Assembly (NCBI RefSeq): GCF_900102085.1
Contig: NZ_FMVM01000010.1
Span: forward strand, 124,001 to 188,000
Reading direction: 5' to 3'
Source: Paenibacillus polysaccharolyticus
GTDB taxonomy: Bacteria > Bacillota > Bacilli > Paenibacillales > Paenibacillaceae
DNA: 64,000 nucleotides
Below, piece after piece: positions 45,517 through 53,130 of this stretch. Within the stretch, counting starts at the first letter, position 1. Each line of letters starts with the position of its first letter. Made by a program: the position numbers and the translations under genes. The notes beneath the pieces are model-generated. The model worked only from the letters and a program-made list of their open reading frames with translations. It made no database searches and was not told where the DNA came from.

Positions 45517-46461
45517 GTGATCGGCTATATAGGTAAACGAATGATCGCGATCATTCCTATCGTTTTTATCGCTACACTTGTCACGTTTGGGCTAATCCAT
45601 ATTTCACCGGTTGATCCAGCCGAAGCGTATCTGACAGCAGCACATATTTATCCAACACCAGAGCTGCTGGCGGAGAAGCGACATGAATTCGGTCTGGATC
45701 GGCCTTTGCTCACTCAGTATGTGGATACGTTGAAGAGGATGGCCCAGCTGGATTTTGGTACCTCGTATCTCACGAATAAACCCGTGATCGATGAGGTCAA
45801 AGATAAGTTCCCAGCCACAGCAGAACTGGCCTTGTGGAGCATTCTGTTCTCTGCTCTGGTGAGTATTCCTCTCGGGATTTTGGCGGCGGTATACAAAAAT
45901 AGCTGGATTGATATGGTGAGCCGGGCGATCTCTTATTTTGGTGCTTCCATTCCGCAGTTCTGGCTCGGGTATCTGCTCATTTTCTTTTTTGCGGTCAAAC
46001 TGGACTGGCTTCCCGTCGAAGGGCGCGGCTCTTGGGAGAACCTGGTGCTGCCTACGCTTACGCTCTCTATGGTGATGATTGCGTTATACACCCGTATGTT
46101 GCGTACCAGTGTACTCGAGCAATTACAGGAAGCATATGTGCAATACGCAAGAACCCGGGGCATACGTGAACGTGTTATCATGCTGAAACATGTGCTCAAG
46201 ATTGCCATTACCCCGTTTATTACAGGAATGGGCATGACCATGGGCAGGCTGTTAACAGGAACAATTATTGTAGAGCAGGTCTTCTCATGGCCGGGTTTCG
46301 GACGTTACTTTGTCGAAGCCATCTTCAACCGAGATATTCCCGTGATCCAATGTTATGTCTTTATTTCGGCGTGTCTGTTCATCGTGTGTAATCTGATCGT
46401 TGATCTGGTGCAGCTGTATATGGACCCGCGGATTTCGGCGAAAGGACGGGCAGAGCATTGA
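45517..46461 (+). CDS. nikB: NikB-like ABC permease
   Basis: 314 residues from GTG 45517 (GGGGAGG at about 45502-45508). DppB/OppB-family permease: GYIGKRMIAIIPIVFIATLV N-terminal helix, conserved RMAQLDFGTSY, and the EAA loop EAYVQYARTRGIRERVIMLKHVLK. Stop overlaps the next start by one base. Confidence 0.9.
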   Translation: MIGYIGKRMIAIIPIVFIATLVTFGLIHISPVDPAEAYLTAAHIYPTPELLAEKRHEFGLDRPLLTQYVDTLKRMAQLDFGTSYLTNKPVIDEVKDKFPATAELALWSILFSALVSIPLGILAAVYKNSWIDMVSRAISYFGASIPQFWLGYLLIFFFAVKLDWLPVEGRGSWENLVLPTLTLSMVMIALYTRMLRTSVLEQLQEAYVQYARTRGIRERVIMLKHVLKIAITPFITGMGMTMGRLLTGTIIVEQVFSWPGFGRYFVEAIFNRDIPVIQCYVFISACLFIVCNLIVDLVQLYMDPRISAKGRAEH

Positions 46462-47288
46462 TGAACCGATGGCGAACGATATTTCGAGGAAAAAAAATAA
46501 TTTGGATTTGCGCTACGATCGTGCTGCTTTTCTTCATCTTGGCATTATTGGCTCCATGGATCGCACCGTATGATCCGGTCAAAGTGAATCTGTTACAGAA
46601 GTTAAAGGACCCTTCTGCCGAACACTGGCTTGGCACAGATCATCTGGGCAGGGACAATCTCTCCAGACTTCTCTATGGAGCGCGGGTTTCGATTGGATTT
46701 GCAACGATGATCTTCCTGTCATCTTTGATTATCGGGCTTATCGTTGGGTCGATCTCCGGTTATCTGGGCGGCTGGATTGACAATGTGCTGATGCGTTTAT
46801 GTGAAGGCATATTGGCATTTCCACAACTGGTACTTGTGCTAGGCATCGTCGGGATCTTCGGTCCAGGTCTGATGCAGATTCTGCTGGCGCTCATGATGGT
46901 ACAGTGGGTGCATTATGCGCGCATATGCCGAAACATGGTGGTTAGCTTGAAGGAACGGAACTTTATCGCAGCCGCTCGAATTAGTGGTTCCTCTACCTGG
47001 ACGATCATCCGTAAACATATCATTCCCAATGTGCAACGTCCCATCGTGGTCATGGGCACACTGGAGATGGGCTGGGCGATTATGGATATCTCGGCGCTGT
47101 CCTTCCTCGGACTTGGCATTCAGCCGCCTAATGCGGAGTGGGGAGCCATGATTCATGAAGGCACAGGGTATATTCGCAGTCATCCGGAGCTGATGATCTA
47201 TCCGGGTGTAGCCATTCTGCTGGTGGTGATGACGTTTAACATTTTGGGAGAAGCCTTATCTGATCGTTACGGCATTTCCAAAAAGTAA
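46461..47288 (+). CDS. nikC: NikC-like ABC permease
   Basis: 275 residues from ATG 46461, overlapping the nikB stop. OppC/DppC type: LAPWIAPYDPVKVNLLQKL, HWLGTDHLGRDNLSRLLYGAR (the family signature), and the EAA loop ERNFIAAARISGSSTWTIIRKHIIPN. Forms the heterodimeric channel with NikB. Confidence 0.92.
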   Translation: MNRWRTIFRGKKIIWICATIVLLFFILALLAPWIAPYDPVKVNLLQKLKDPSAEHWLGTDHLGRDNLSRLLYGARVSIGFATMIFLSSLIIGLIVGSISGYLGGWIDNVLMRLCEGILAFPQLVLVLGIVGIFGPGLMQILLALMMVQWVHYARICRNMVVSLKERNFIAAARISGSSTWTIIRKHIIPNVQRPIVVMGTLEMGWAIMDISALSFLGLGIQPPNAEWGAMIHEGTGYIRSHPELMIYPGVAILLVVMTFNILGEALSDRYGISKK

Positions 47289-47324
47289 TGGTGAAAATAA
47301 ACTGAACAAGGGGGGAATGTGACG

Positions 47325-48131
47325 ATGGACAAGGCAGAGATTGTACTTGAAGTGCGTGATCTAGAGGTTAAGCTCAAGACAGCGAAGGGAGCCGTCCCGT
47401 TACTGGAACCTGTTCAGTTGAATTTGAAAAAGGGTCAGGTCTTCGGCCTTGTCGGTGAGAGTGGCTGCGGCAAAACGGTGACTTGTAATGCGCTACTGCG
47501 CTTGCTTCATCCCCGCAGAATGGAATTGTCAGGCAGTGTTCGTCTGAACGGACGGGAGCTTAGCAACTTATCTGAAGAAGAGATGCGGCGCATACGAGGG
47601 AGGGATATCGGATTTATTATGCAGAATCCGATGAATGCTTTTACCCCCGTATATACGATCGGCTCTCAATTCATTGAAACATTACGAACCCATAAGAAGA
47701 TGTCCAAAGCAGAGGCGCGGGAACAGGCCATTGCCGCGCTGGCTGATATGAAACTTCCAGACCCGGCAAAGTTGATGAAACGATATCCGTTCCAACTCAG
47801 CGGAGGTATGTTGCAGCGAGTGATGATTGCCGTGTCGATGTGTCTGCGGCCTGCTTTGGTTATAGCAGATGAGCCTACAACAGCACTGGATGTCGTGAAT
47901 CAGTTGAATGTGCTACGGGAACTGGATCGACTTCGCAAGGAACACGGTACATCTATTTTGCTGATCTCACACGATCTGGGTGTCATCTCACAGATGGCAG
48001 ACGAAGTGGCCGTTATGCAGAAGGGGCGGATTATCGAACAGGCAGATGTATACGAATTGTTTGATCATCCACAGCATGAGTATACGCGGATGTTATTGAG
48101 TGCTCGGCCGAAACTGTCCATCGGTCGCTAA
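47325..48131 (+). CDS. nikD: NikD-like ABC ATPase
   Basis: 268 residues from ATG 47325 (AGGGGGG at 47309-47315; an in-frame GTG at 47319 is possible). Walker A GESGCGKTVTCNALL, signature LSGGMLQRVMIA, Walker B VIADEPTTALD, H-loop LISHDLGVI. OppD/DppD class. Confidence 0.92.
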   Translation: MDKAEIVLEVRDLEVKLKTAKGAVPLLEPVQLNLKKGQVFGLVGESGCGKTVTCNALLRLLHPRRMELSGSVRLNGRELSNLSEEEMRRIRGRDIGFIMQNPMNAFTPVYTIGSQFIETLRTHKKMSKAEAREQAIAALADMKLPDPAKLMKRYPFQLSGGMLQRVMIAVSMCLRPALVIADEPTTALDVVNQLNVLRELDRLRKEHGTSILLISHDLGVISQMADEVAVMQKGRIIEQADVYELFDHPQHEYTRMLLSARPKLSIGR

Positions 48132-48208
48132 AGGTGAGAAGATGTGGAGTAGTGTGCAACATTGTCTGGATACGTACTATTGAAACGAGGAAGGAGGCGG
48201 AGAACCGG

Positions 48209-49009
48209 ATGTTACAAGTACATGAAGTAAGTCATCGCTATGGCAAGCGGAGCTGGCTGGAGCGTTCGGGATCGCGCCCTTCTGTTCTCGAAGATGTTTC
48301 ACTTACGATTGAAGAAGGCATGTGTTTAGGACTGCTTGGAACGAGTGGAGCAGGTAAAAGCACCTTGGGCAAAGTTATTCTTGGGCTGGAGAGACCCAGC
48401 CAAGGTCAGGTGTTATTTCAAGGCCAGGATATCTATCGAGCGGATAAAACGGTGCTCAAAGGGCTACGTCGTGACTTGCAAGTCGTTTTCCAAGACTGTT
48501 ACTCCGCCGTGAATCCAATGATGACGGCCGCGCAGATTATTGGAGAGCCGCTGGACAATTACGAGCGCCTGTCTGCCAAGGAACAACAGCGCATGATTGA
48601 ACAGCTACTCGTGCAGGTCGGGCTTACACCGCAGGACGCGAGCAAGCTTCCACATCAATTCAGCGGAGGGCAATTGCAACGGGTCAACATCGCCAGAGCC
48701 ATTGCCCTTAAACCGAAGTTAATCGTGCTGGATGAATCGATCAGCAGTCTGGATATGGTGCATCAGACACAAATTCTGTCTTTACTGGCAGATCTACGAG
48801 CAACGTACGGGCTGTCCTATCTGTTTATCACGCATGACATCCGCGCCGCACTGACGATCTGCGACAGCATCGCCGTGATGGATCAGGGAAGGCTGGTCTA
48901 TACCGGGGATGCCACGGATTCCATCTTGGAGTCGGATCAGCCTGCTGTCCGGCAGTTGGTGTCGTCGATTTTGCCTGAGCATCCGTCAGGGAGAATTGTG
49001 TTTGAATAG
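48209..49009 (+). CDS. nikE: NikE-like ABC ATPase
   Basis: 266 residues from ATG 48209 (AAGGAGGCGG upstream; the open frame from 48134 lacks a site). Walker A GTSGAGKSTLGKVILG, signature FSGGQLQRVNIARAI, Walker B IVLDESISSLD (an E-S variant of the usual E-P), H-loop FITHDIRAA. OppF/DppF class, last gene of the operon; a terminator follows. Confidence 0.92.
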   Translation: MLQVHEVSHRYGKRSWLERSGSRPSVLEDVSLTIEEGMCLGLLGTSGAGKSTLGKVILGLERPSQGQVLFQGQDIYRADKTVLKGLRRDLQVVFQDCYSAVNPMMTAAQIIGEPLDNYERLSAKEQQRMIEQLLVQVGLTPQDASKLPHQFSGGQLQRVNIARAIALKPKLIVLDESISSLDMVHQTQILSLLADLRATYGLSYLFITHDIRAALTICDSIAVMDQGRLVYTGDATDSILESDQPAVRQLVSSILPEHPSGRIVFE

Positions 49010-49041
49010 GTGTGAGAAACCAAAACCAATTTGAGTTACCA

Positions 49042-49079
49042 AAAGAACCAAGTCGAATGATCGGCCTGGTTCTTTTTTT
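49042..49079 (+). terminator. Rho-independent terminator after nik operon
   Basis: AAAGAACCA / TGGTTCTTT stem with a 17-base loop and a T run. Confidence 0.7.
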
Positions 49080-49130
49080 GTATGCATTGGATTCGGCTGG
49101 CGCTCAGTATTTTATTCTCTGGAAACCGTT

Positions 49131-49574
49131 CTAATCCTTCACCGCAAACTGATAAGATGAGGCAATAACCTCAACATAACTGTCATATCCGGCGACAAGA
49201 TAATGCTTCAGATCAAGCCGGTTTCGGGGATCAAATAGTGTTCTTTTCTCCTCTAGAATGGGTGAATCTACGACCTGATAAAAGCCGGGATCGGGATGAT
49301 AGCCGTTAGTCTCCCAGAAGGCGAGCACATCGTCTTGCTGGCTGATCCCTTCAACCTGACCTGCATGTAGCTCGAAGAAATTAACCGTGATGCAGCGCAG
49401 TTCAGCAACGGTGTCGAAAGTGAGTTCGATTTCTCGATAATGATCTAGAGGTACATCCCCACGCGTTTGCACATCTATCCGTAAAGTGACACCGCCGGAT
49501 TCGGTATAGATGGCCTTCAGATCGGTTGTGGAGATGCGGAAATCTACTTTTTCAGGTATCAGTACAATGCTCAT
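49131..49574 (-). CDS. Uncharacterised 147-aa protein
   Basis: From ATG 49574 (MSIVLIPEKVDFRISTTDL) with TAGGAGG upstream. No signal peptide or membrane helix. Beta-rich, acidic, with Tyr/Phe-rich segments (PDPGFYQVVDSPILEE; VAGYDSYVEVIASSY). I do not recognise a family. It is transcribed toward the nik terminator and divergent from the phosphotransferase gene at 49800. Confidence 0.75.
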   Translation of the reverse strand: MSIVLIPEKVDFRISTTDLKAIYTESGGVTLRIDVQTRGDVPLDHYREIELTFDTVAELRCITVNFFELHAGQVEGISQQDDVLAFWETNGYHPDPGFYQVVDSPILEEKRTLFDPRNRLDLKHYLVAGYDSYVEVIASSYQFAVKD

Positions 49575-49799
49575 GGTCGTTCCTCCTATGCAAATGTTCA
49601 AGTACCCTCACAATCTGTCGTTCCATTATATCATTGTTTATAAAGGGATCGGAAAGGAATGAATGGCACAGGGAGAAAAATGTACTTGCGATAGCCCTCT
49701 GCTTAACAGTAAGAAACACCTCTTGCAGGCCGTTCATCTGCAACGTATGATGGATAGAAATCCTGTACGGAACGGTTAAACAGAAAGGAGGGTGAGTTT

Positions 49800-50807
49800 A
49801 TGAAGAGCATGGAAAATATAGAGGATGCAGAGAATTTCGAGAACATGTTTCCAGAGCGCTGGGTGACATCCGAAGGAACAGTAGATGAAAAGCAGGTTAC
49901 AGCACGGCAGATTCTCTATAAGGGGATGAACGGCAGGTGTGTGGAACGATTTACTGTTCAATCCGGCCAGACTTATATTTTCAAACCGCTGACGAATCCT
50001 GCACAGCATGGACGGGAACGCTGGATGTACGAGCATGTGATGGCACAATTGCCACCCGTATATCCGCAGCTCATTGCGGCTTCGGACCAGGCGGCGACTC
50101 CGGAGCAGAGCTGGATGATCTACGAGGACATGGGACAGCTGGAGCATCACTTGTGCGAATCGACGATATTGAATGCTGCCGCACATATGGCGGCTTGGCA
50201 TGCACTTCCCGTTGCAACGTTCCAAGACCTGCCGCGAGTCGGGCATAAGCCGCCCATTCGGGATATGCTGCATGAACTGCTGCAGTACCCGTCAGCAACG
50301 GATAAACTGCTACGCGAACTGCATCTGACGTTGTCTGCAGCGGACTGGGACAGACTCACCATGTTGATCCTCACGGCAGAGGACGAGCTACCGCTGGTGC
50401 TGTGCCATGGTGATCTGCACCCCGGCAACGTAGCCGAGGTGGAGGGTAGATTGGTCATTCTCGACTGGGAGCATGCTCACCTGAATATGCCATTGTGGGA
50501 CGTATATCATCTGCTGGACTTGTCGCATCCGCTCTTTCCACGTACGATGACGCCGGGGCTTCGGGCGCGTGTGATGAAGGTGTATCTGGACAAGCTGAAG
50601 AGCCTTGGCGTGCAGGTTGAACCGGTTTCTTTTGCTAAGTGGTACGATGCTTATGCGATTGTATTCTCGCTCTGGATGTTACGTCTGATCGACGGCGATT
50701 TACGGAATCCGGACTGTGTGTGGCCGCAGGAACAGCTGCGCAATCAATGGCATGAGACGGCTACGACGCTGGAGCAATGCATGAATCATCTGAACGAGGT
50801 AAGATAA
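49800..50807 (+). CDS. Aminoglycoside phosphotransferase-family kinase
   Basis: 335 residues of the APH/choline-kinase fold. The catalytic loop LVLCHGDLHPGNVAEV (HGDxxxxN) and Mg-binding ILDWEHAHLN are intact; the N-lobe has QTYIFKPLTNPAQHGRERWMYEHV. AAAGGAGGGTGA before the ATG. Such orphan kinases act on diverse small alcohols or drugs. The next gene is a glycosyltransferase (46-base gap), suggesting a shared pathway, but no substrate is evident. Confidence 0.88.
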   Translation: MKSMENIEDAENFENMFPERWVTSEGTVDEKQVTARQILYKGMNGRCVERFTVQSGQTYIFKPLTNPAQHGRERWMYEHVMAQLPPVYPQLIAASDQAATPEQSWMIYEDMGQLEHHLCESTILNAAAHMAAWHALPVATFQDLPRVGHKPPIRDMLHELLQYPSATDKLLRELHLTLSAADWDRLTMLILTAEDELPLVLCHGDLHPGNVAEVEGRLVILDWEHAHLNMPLWDVYHLLDLSHPLFPRTMTPGLRARVMKVYLDKLKSLGVQVEPVSFAKWYDAYAIVFSLWMLRLIDGDLRNPDCVWPQEQLRNQWHETATTLEQCMNHLNEVR

Positions 50808-50853
50808 AAGATTAGACGGTTGAAGTGCAATATGGATATAAGGGGTGAAAAGT

Positions 50854-51852
50854 TTGCGTAAAGTCGGACTGGTTATGCGTAAAATTCAATTCACGGAGGC
50901 TCAGGGGCCGCGGGTGTTCGCGGATCGACTGAAACAGATCGGGCTGGAGCTGGGTGTGGACGTTGTGTTCATCTCGCCGGAGCGCCATGTGAGCGGATAC
51001 GACTGGCTACCGGGGTACGAGCATGAGAAGGGTGACCTGGTGAACTATGATATCGTGCTGGATCAGATTCATAGCCAAAATATTGAGCATGTGATCTATA
51101 CGGTATCGGGATTTACATTTCTAAAAATGTTTTTGCCGAAAAGTGTTCTGTTTCCGCACAGTTTCCCTGACCCGGCACTAACCGGGTATGAGATGATGAA
51201 GCCATTCTATACGATGGTGGATAAAGCGATTGTGCAGACCGAGTTTTTGAAAAGAGAGCTGGGGCGCAATTTCGGCGTGCATGACGTGAACGTCATTCCG
51301 ATTGGCTTCAACGAAGAGCTGGCGCACCGCCATTATGACCCGAGTCAGGTCGTGCATAATCGCGTGCTCTGGATCGGGCGGGATGAGGCGAACCGCCGTC
51401 CCGACCTTGTGCTGGAATATGCCCGGCAGAATCCGGACAAGGAAGTGTACATGGTGTTTGGCGGTGTGCGCTACCAGGAGAGTATGAAGAAATACGACAT
51501 CCCAAGTAACGTGAAGCTGAAGTTCGCACTCACCCAGGATGAGATATTTACGCTGATGAACTCGGCCAAGGTATACTGGAGCTGTTCGGCGTTTGATACG
51601 TTTGCGATGCCACTTACGGAAGCGATGGCGATGGGGAAAATGGTCGTGAAGCCCGAACATGCCTGCTACGGTCACATCAGATCCACGCACGCCTTTGCCG
51701 GCAACGAGGATAACTGGTTTGAACTGGTGAACATGGCTGCGGCTGCGCCGCGCAGTGTATCGGAGGACAACCGCGAGTATGCATTTGGTGCCTTTTCAAG
51801 AACGATTATGAAGGAAGGGTATCGGAACTTTTTTGCAGACTGGCTCAAGTAG
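50854..51852 (+). CDS. Glycosyltransferase (GT4-like)
   Basis: 332 residues from TTG 50854 (AAGGGGTGA just upstream; GTG 50845 overlaps that site). N-terminal Rossmann-like half (VGLVMRKIQFTEAQGPRVF), then NRVLWIGRDEANRRPDLVLEYARQ and the nucleotide-sugar region SCSAFDTFAMPLTEAMAMGKMVV (the E-x7-E-like block of GT-B retaining enzymes). Cytoplasmic; substrate unknown. Confidence 0.82.
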   Translation: MRKVGLVMRKIQFTEAQGPRVFADRLKQIGLELGVDVVFISPERHVSGYDWLPGYEHEKGDLVNYDIVLDQIHSQNIEHVIYTVSGFTFLKMFLPKSVLFPHSFPDPALTGYEMMKPFYTMVDKAIVQTEFLKRELGRNFGVHDVNVIPIGFNEELAHRHYDPSQVVHNRVLWIGRDEANRRPDLVLEYARQNPDKEVYMVFGGVRYQESMKKYDIPSNVKLKFALTQDEIFTLMNSAKVYWSCSAFDTFAMPLTEAMAMGKMVVKPEHACYGHIRSTHAFAGNEDNWFELVNMAAAAPRSVSEDNREYAFGAFSRTIMKEGYRNFFADWLK

Positions 51853-51890
51853 CGGTCGATATGAATATCCAATCATAAGGAGAGGATTTT

Positions 51891-52178
51891 GTGGATATCG
51901 TTATTTTGTGGACGATTGGGATGTGGGTGGTGCAATTGCTGATCGAATGGATCGTGTATCGGGCGCAGGGGCGTCAGATGACGTGGATTCAGTCCATTTT
52001 GCCATGTCTGACGTTGCTTGGCGGAGCGGGTGTGATCGTGATGAGTATCGATATGGAAAGCTGGAACGCAATTGGCTATGCGCTGCTTGGTGCAGCAATA
52101 GGTACATCGGGGCTGCTGACGCTTGTTACGGTTGCGATTACGGCTCTAGTGCTTCGGCGCCGAGGAAAGGACATATGA
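51891..52178 (+). CDS. Small membrane protein, 95 aa
   Basis: GTG 51891 with AAGGAGAGG at 51878-51886. Three hydrophobic segments (about 3-20, 33-52, 60-85) and a positively charged tail (LRRRGKDI), so the C-terminus is probably inside. Its stop overlaps the next start (ATGA), implying coupling. No family recognised. Confidence 0.7.
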   Translation: MDIVILWTIGMWVVQLLIEWIVYRAQGRQMTWIQSILPCLTLLGGAGVIVMSIDMESWNAIGYALLGAAIGTSGLLTLVTVAITALVLRRRGKDI

Positions 52179-52645
52179 TGAATAGCTTAATCATGGAACA
52201 TTGGTCCGCTGAACAGCGAGAGATGCCAGGTATAAATTGCATCGCTTTTCCAGAAGGAACGGTCATTATTTTAGATATCCGCACATATTTTGACCCTAAC
52301 AGCAACGAGCGAACCATGTATTGTTCTCCCGTTTGTGATACGACGATAGACAGTATTGTGAAATACAATCCGGATTGCTGGACGATGGTAGATGCATGGA
52401 CAAGTGTGGATTATCAAGGTGGGAAAATCGTTGGCGGAGACGGGCAAATGGGGAATGAAGGCTTCATTGCTTGTACCGATGCAGAAGATCATTTGGTGTG
52501 GGCGATTTTTTTGGAGGACACCAATCCCATCAAAAAATTAAGTGTTAGCGGTAACTCATTAATTGCGATCAATGAGCATGAGGAACTGCGCGTGGAGATA
52601 AATTTGCACAATATCGTGGATATTCGGATGACTTATCTAGGGTAA
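52175..52645 (+). CDS. Uncharacterised 156-aa cytoplasmic protein
   Basis: ATG 52175 overlaps the stop of the small membrane protein and has GAGGAAAGGA just upstream. The frame is also open far upstream to 51833, but that part is a shadow of the 51891 gene. The product is beta-rich and acidic (EGTVIILDIRTYFDPNSNER; LVWAIFLEDTNPIKKL; INEHEELRVEINLHNIVDIR). Its size and composition resemble small immunity-type proteins, but no toxin gene is adjacent, so this is a weak guess. Confidence 0.75.
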   Translation: MMNSLIMEHWSAEQREMPGINCIAFPEGTVIILDIRTYFDPNSNERTMYCSPVCDTTIDSIVKYNPDCWTMVDAWTSVDYQGGKIVGGDGQMGNEGFIACTDAEDHLVWAIFLEDTNPIKKLSVSGNSLIAINEHEELRVEINLHNIVDIRMTYLG

Positions 52646-52807
52646 TTTGCCTTCCGAGTAGAAGAGTGGTAGAAAATCGGAAGAAGAGCCGTGGAAGATC
52701 GTAGGAATTCAGCAAAAGTAGTTAGGGAATGAAAACTACTGATGGAGAATGGCGAATGAAAACCGTGGGCACAGGCAAATGACAGGGATGCTAGGCGCAT
52801 GAGGTGG

Positions 52808-52837
52808 TTGCAGAGGTGCAGCCGTCTGTGATATATT
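52808..52837 (+). promoter_or_regulatory. Promoter candidate for the ABC-F leader
   Basis: TTGCAG (52808-52813), 18-base spacer, TATATT (52832-52837), about 34 bases upstream of the leader ORF. Confidence 0.45.
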
Positions 52838-52870
52838 GACATTACTTATGAAAAAGGGAGGTGAAGACAG

Positions 52871-53032
52871 GTGAATCACGAGATGCTTAACAACCGTATT
52901 AGCCAGCTGCCGATTGCTATGGCTGGCATTGTTCATACTTTTTCGAACAACGGGAGAAGTCTGTCCAATTTTGAATATACGGAAGTTAACATGTGCGAGA
53001 AGATGCCTGCCTTGACCTCATTCGGACGATAA
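52871..53032 (+). CDS. 53-aa leader ORF upstream of ABC-F gene
   Basis: GTG 52871 preceded by GGGAGGTG (52856-52863). Product begins MNHEMLNNRISQLPIAMAG and ends at TAA 53030, about 20 bases before a terminator-like hairpin and 98 bases before the ABC-F start. Position and context fit a leader peptide used in ribosome-mediated attenuation of antibiotic-resistance ABC-F genes, where a stalled ribosome prevents termination. 53 residues is longer than most such leaders, so it could also be an independent small protein. Confidence 0.55.
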   Translation: MNHEMLNNRISQLPIAMAGIVHTFSNNGRSLSNFEYTEVNMCEKMPALTSFGR

Positions 53033-53051
53033 GCATATTTGCTTGAATTCT

Positions 53052-53108
53052 GAAGAGCCGCGGAGCTAACCTCCTGCTGCTCTTTTTGTGTTGCGGTTAG
53101 GCTCTTCC
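53052..53108 (+). promoter_or_regulatory. Attenuator: terminator with competing long hairpin
   Basis: Terminator: AGAGC (53054-53058) with GCTCT (53079-53083), inner GGAG/CTCC, then a run of T (53083-53087). Competing structure: GAAGAGCC (53052-53059) and CTAACC (53066-53071) are complementary to GGTTAGGCTCTTC (53095-53107), so the 5' terminator arm has a second partner downstream. This lies between the leader ORF and the ABC-F ribosome binding site (AGGAGG 53117-53122). Confidence 0.6.
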
Positions 53109-53130
53109 AATCCATAGGAGGAACCTTATT

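Noticed and set aside
51833-52174. Upstream extension of the 156-aa protein
   Set aside because: This part is out-of-frame shadow of the small membrane protein gene; the real start is ATG 52175 with GAGGAAAGGA.
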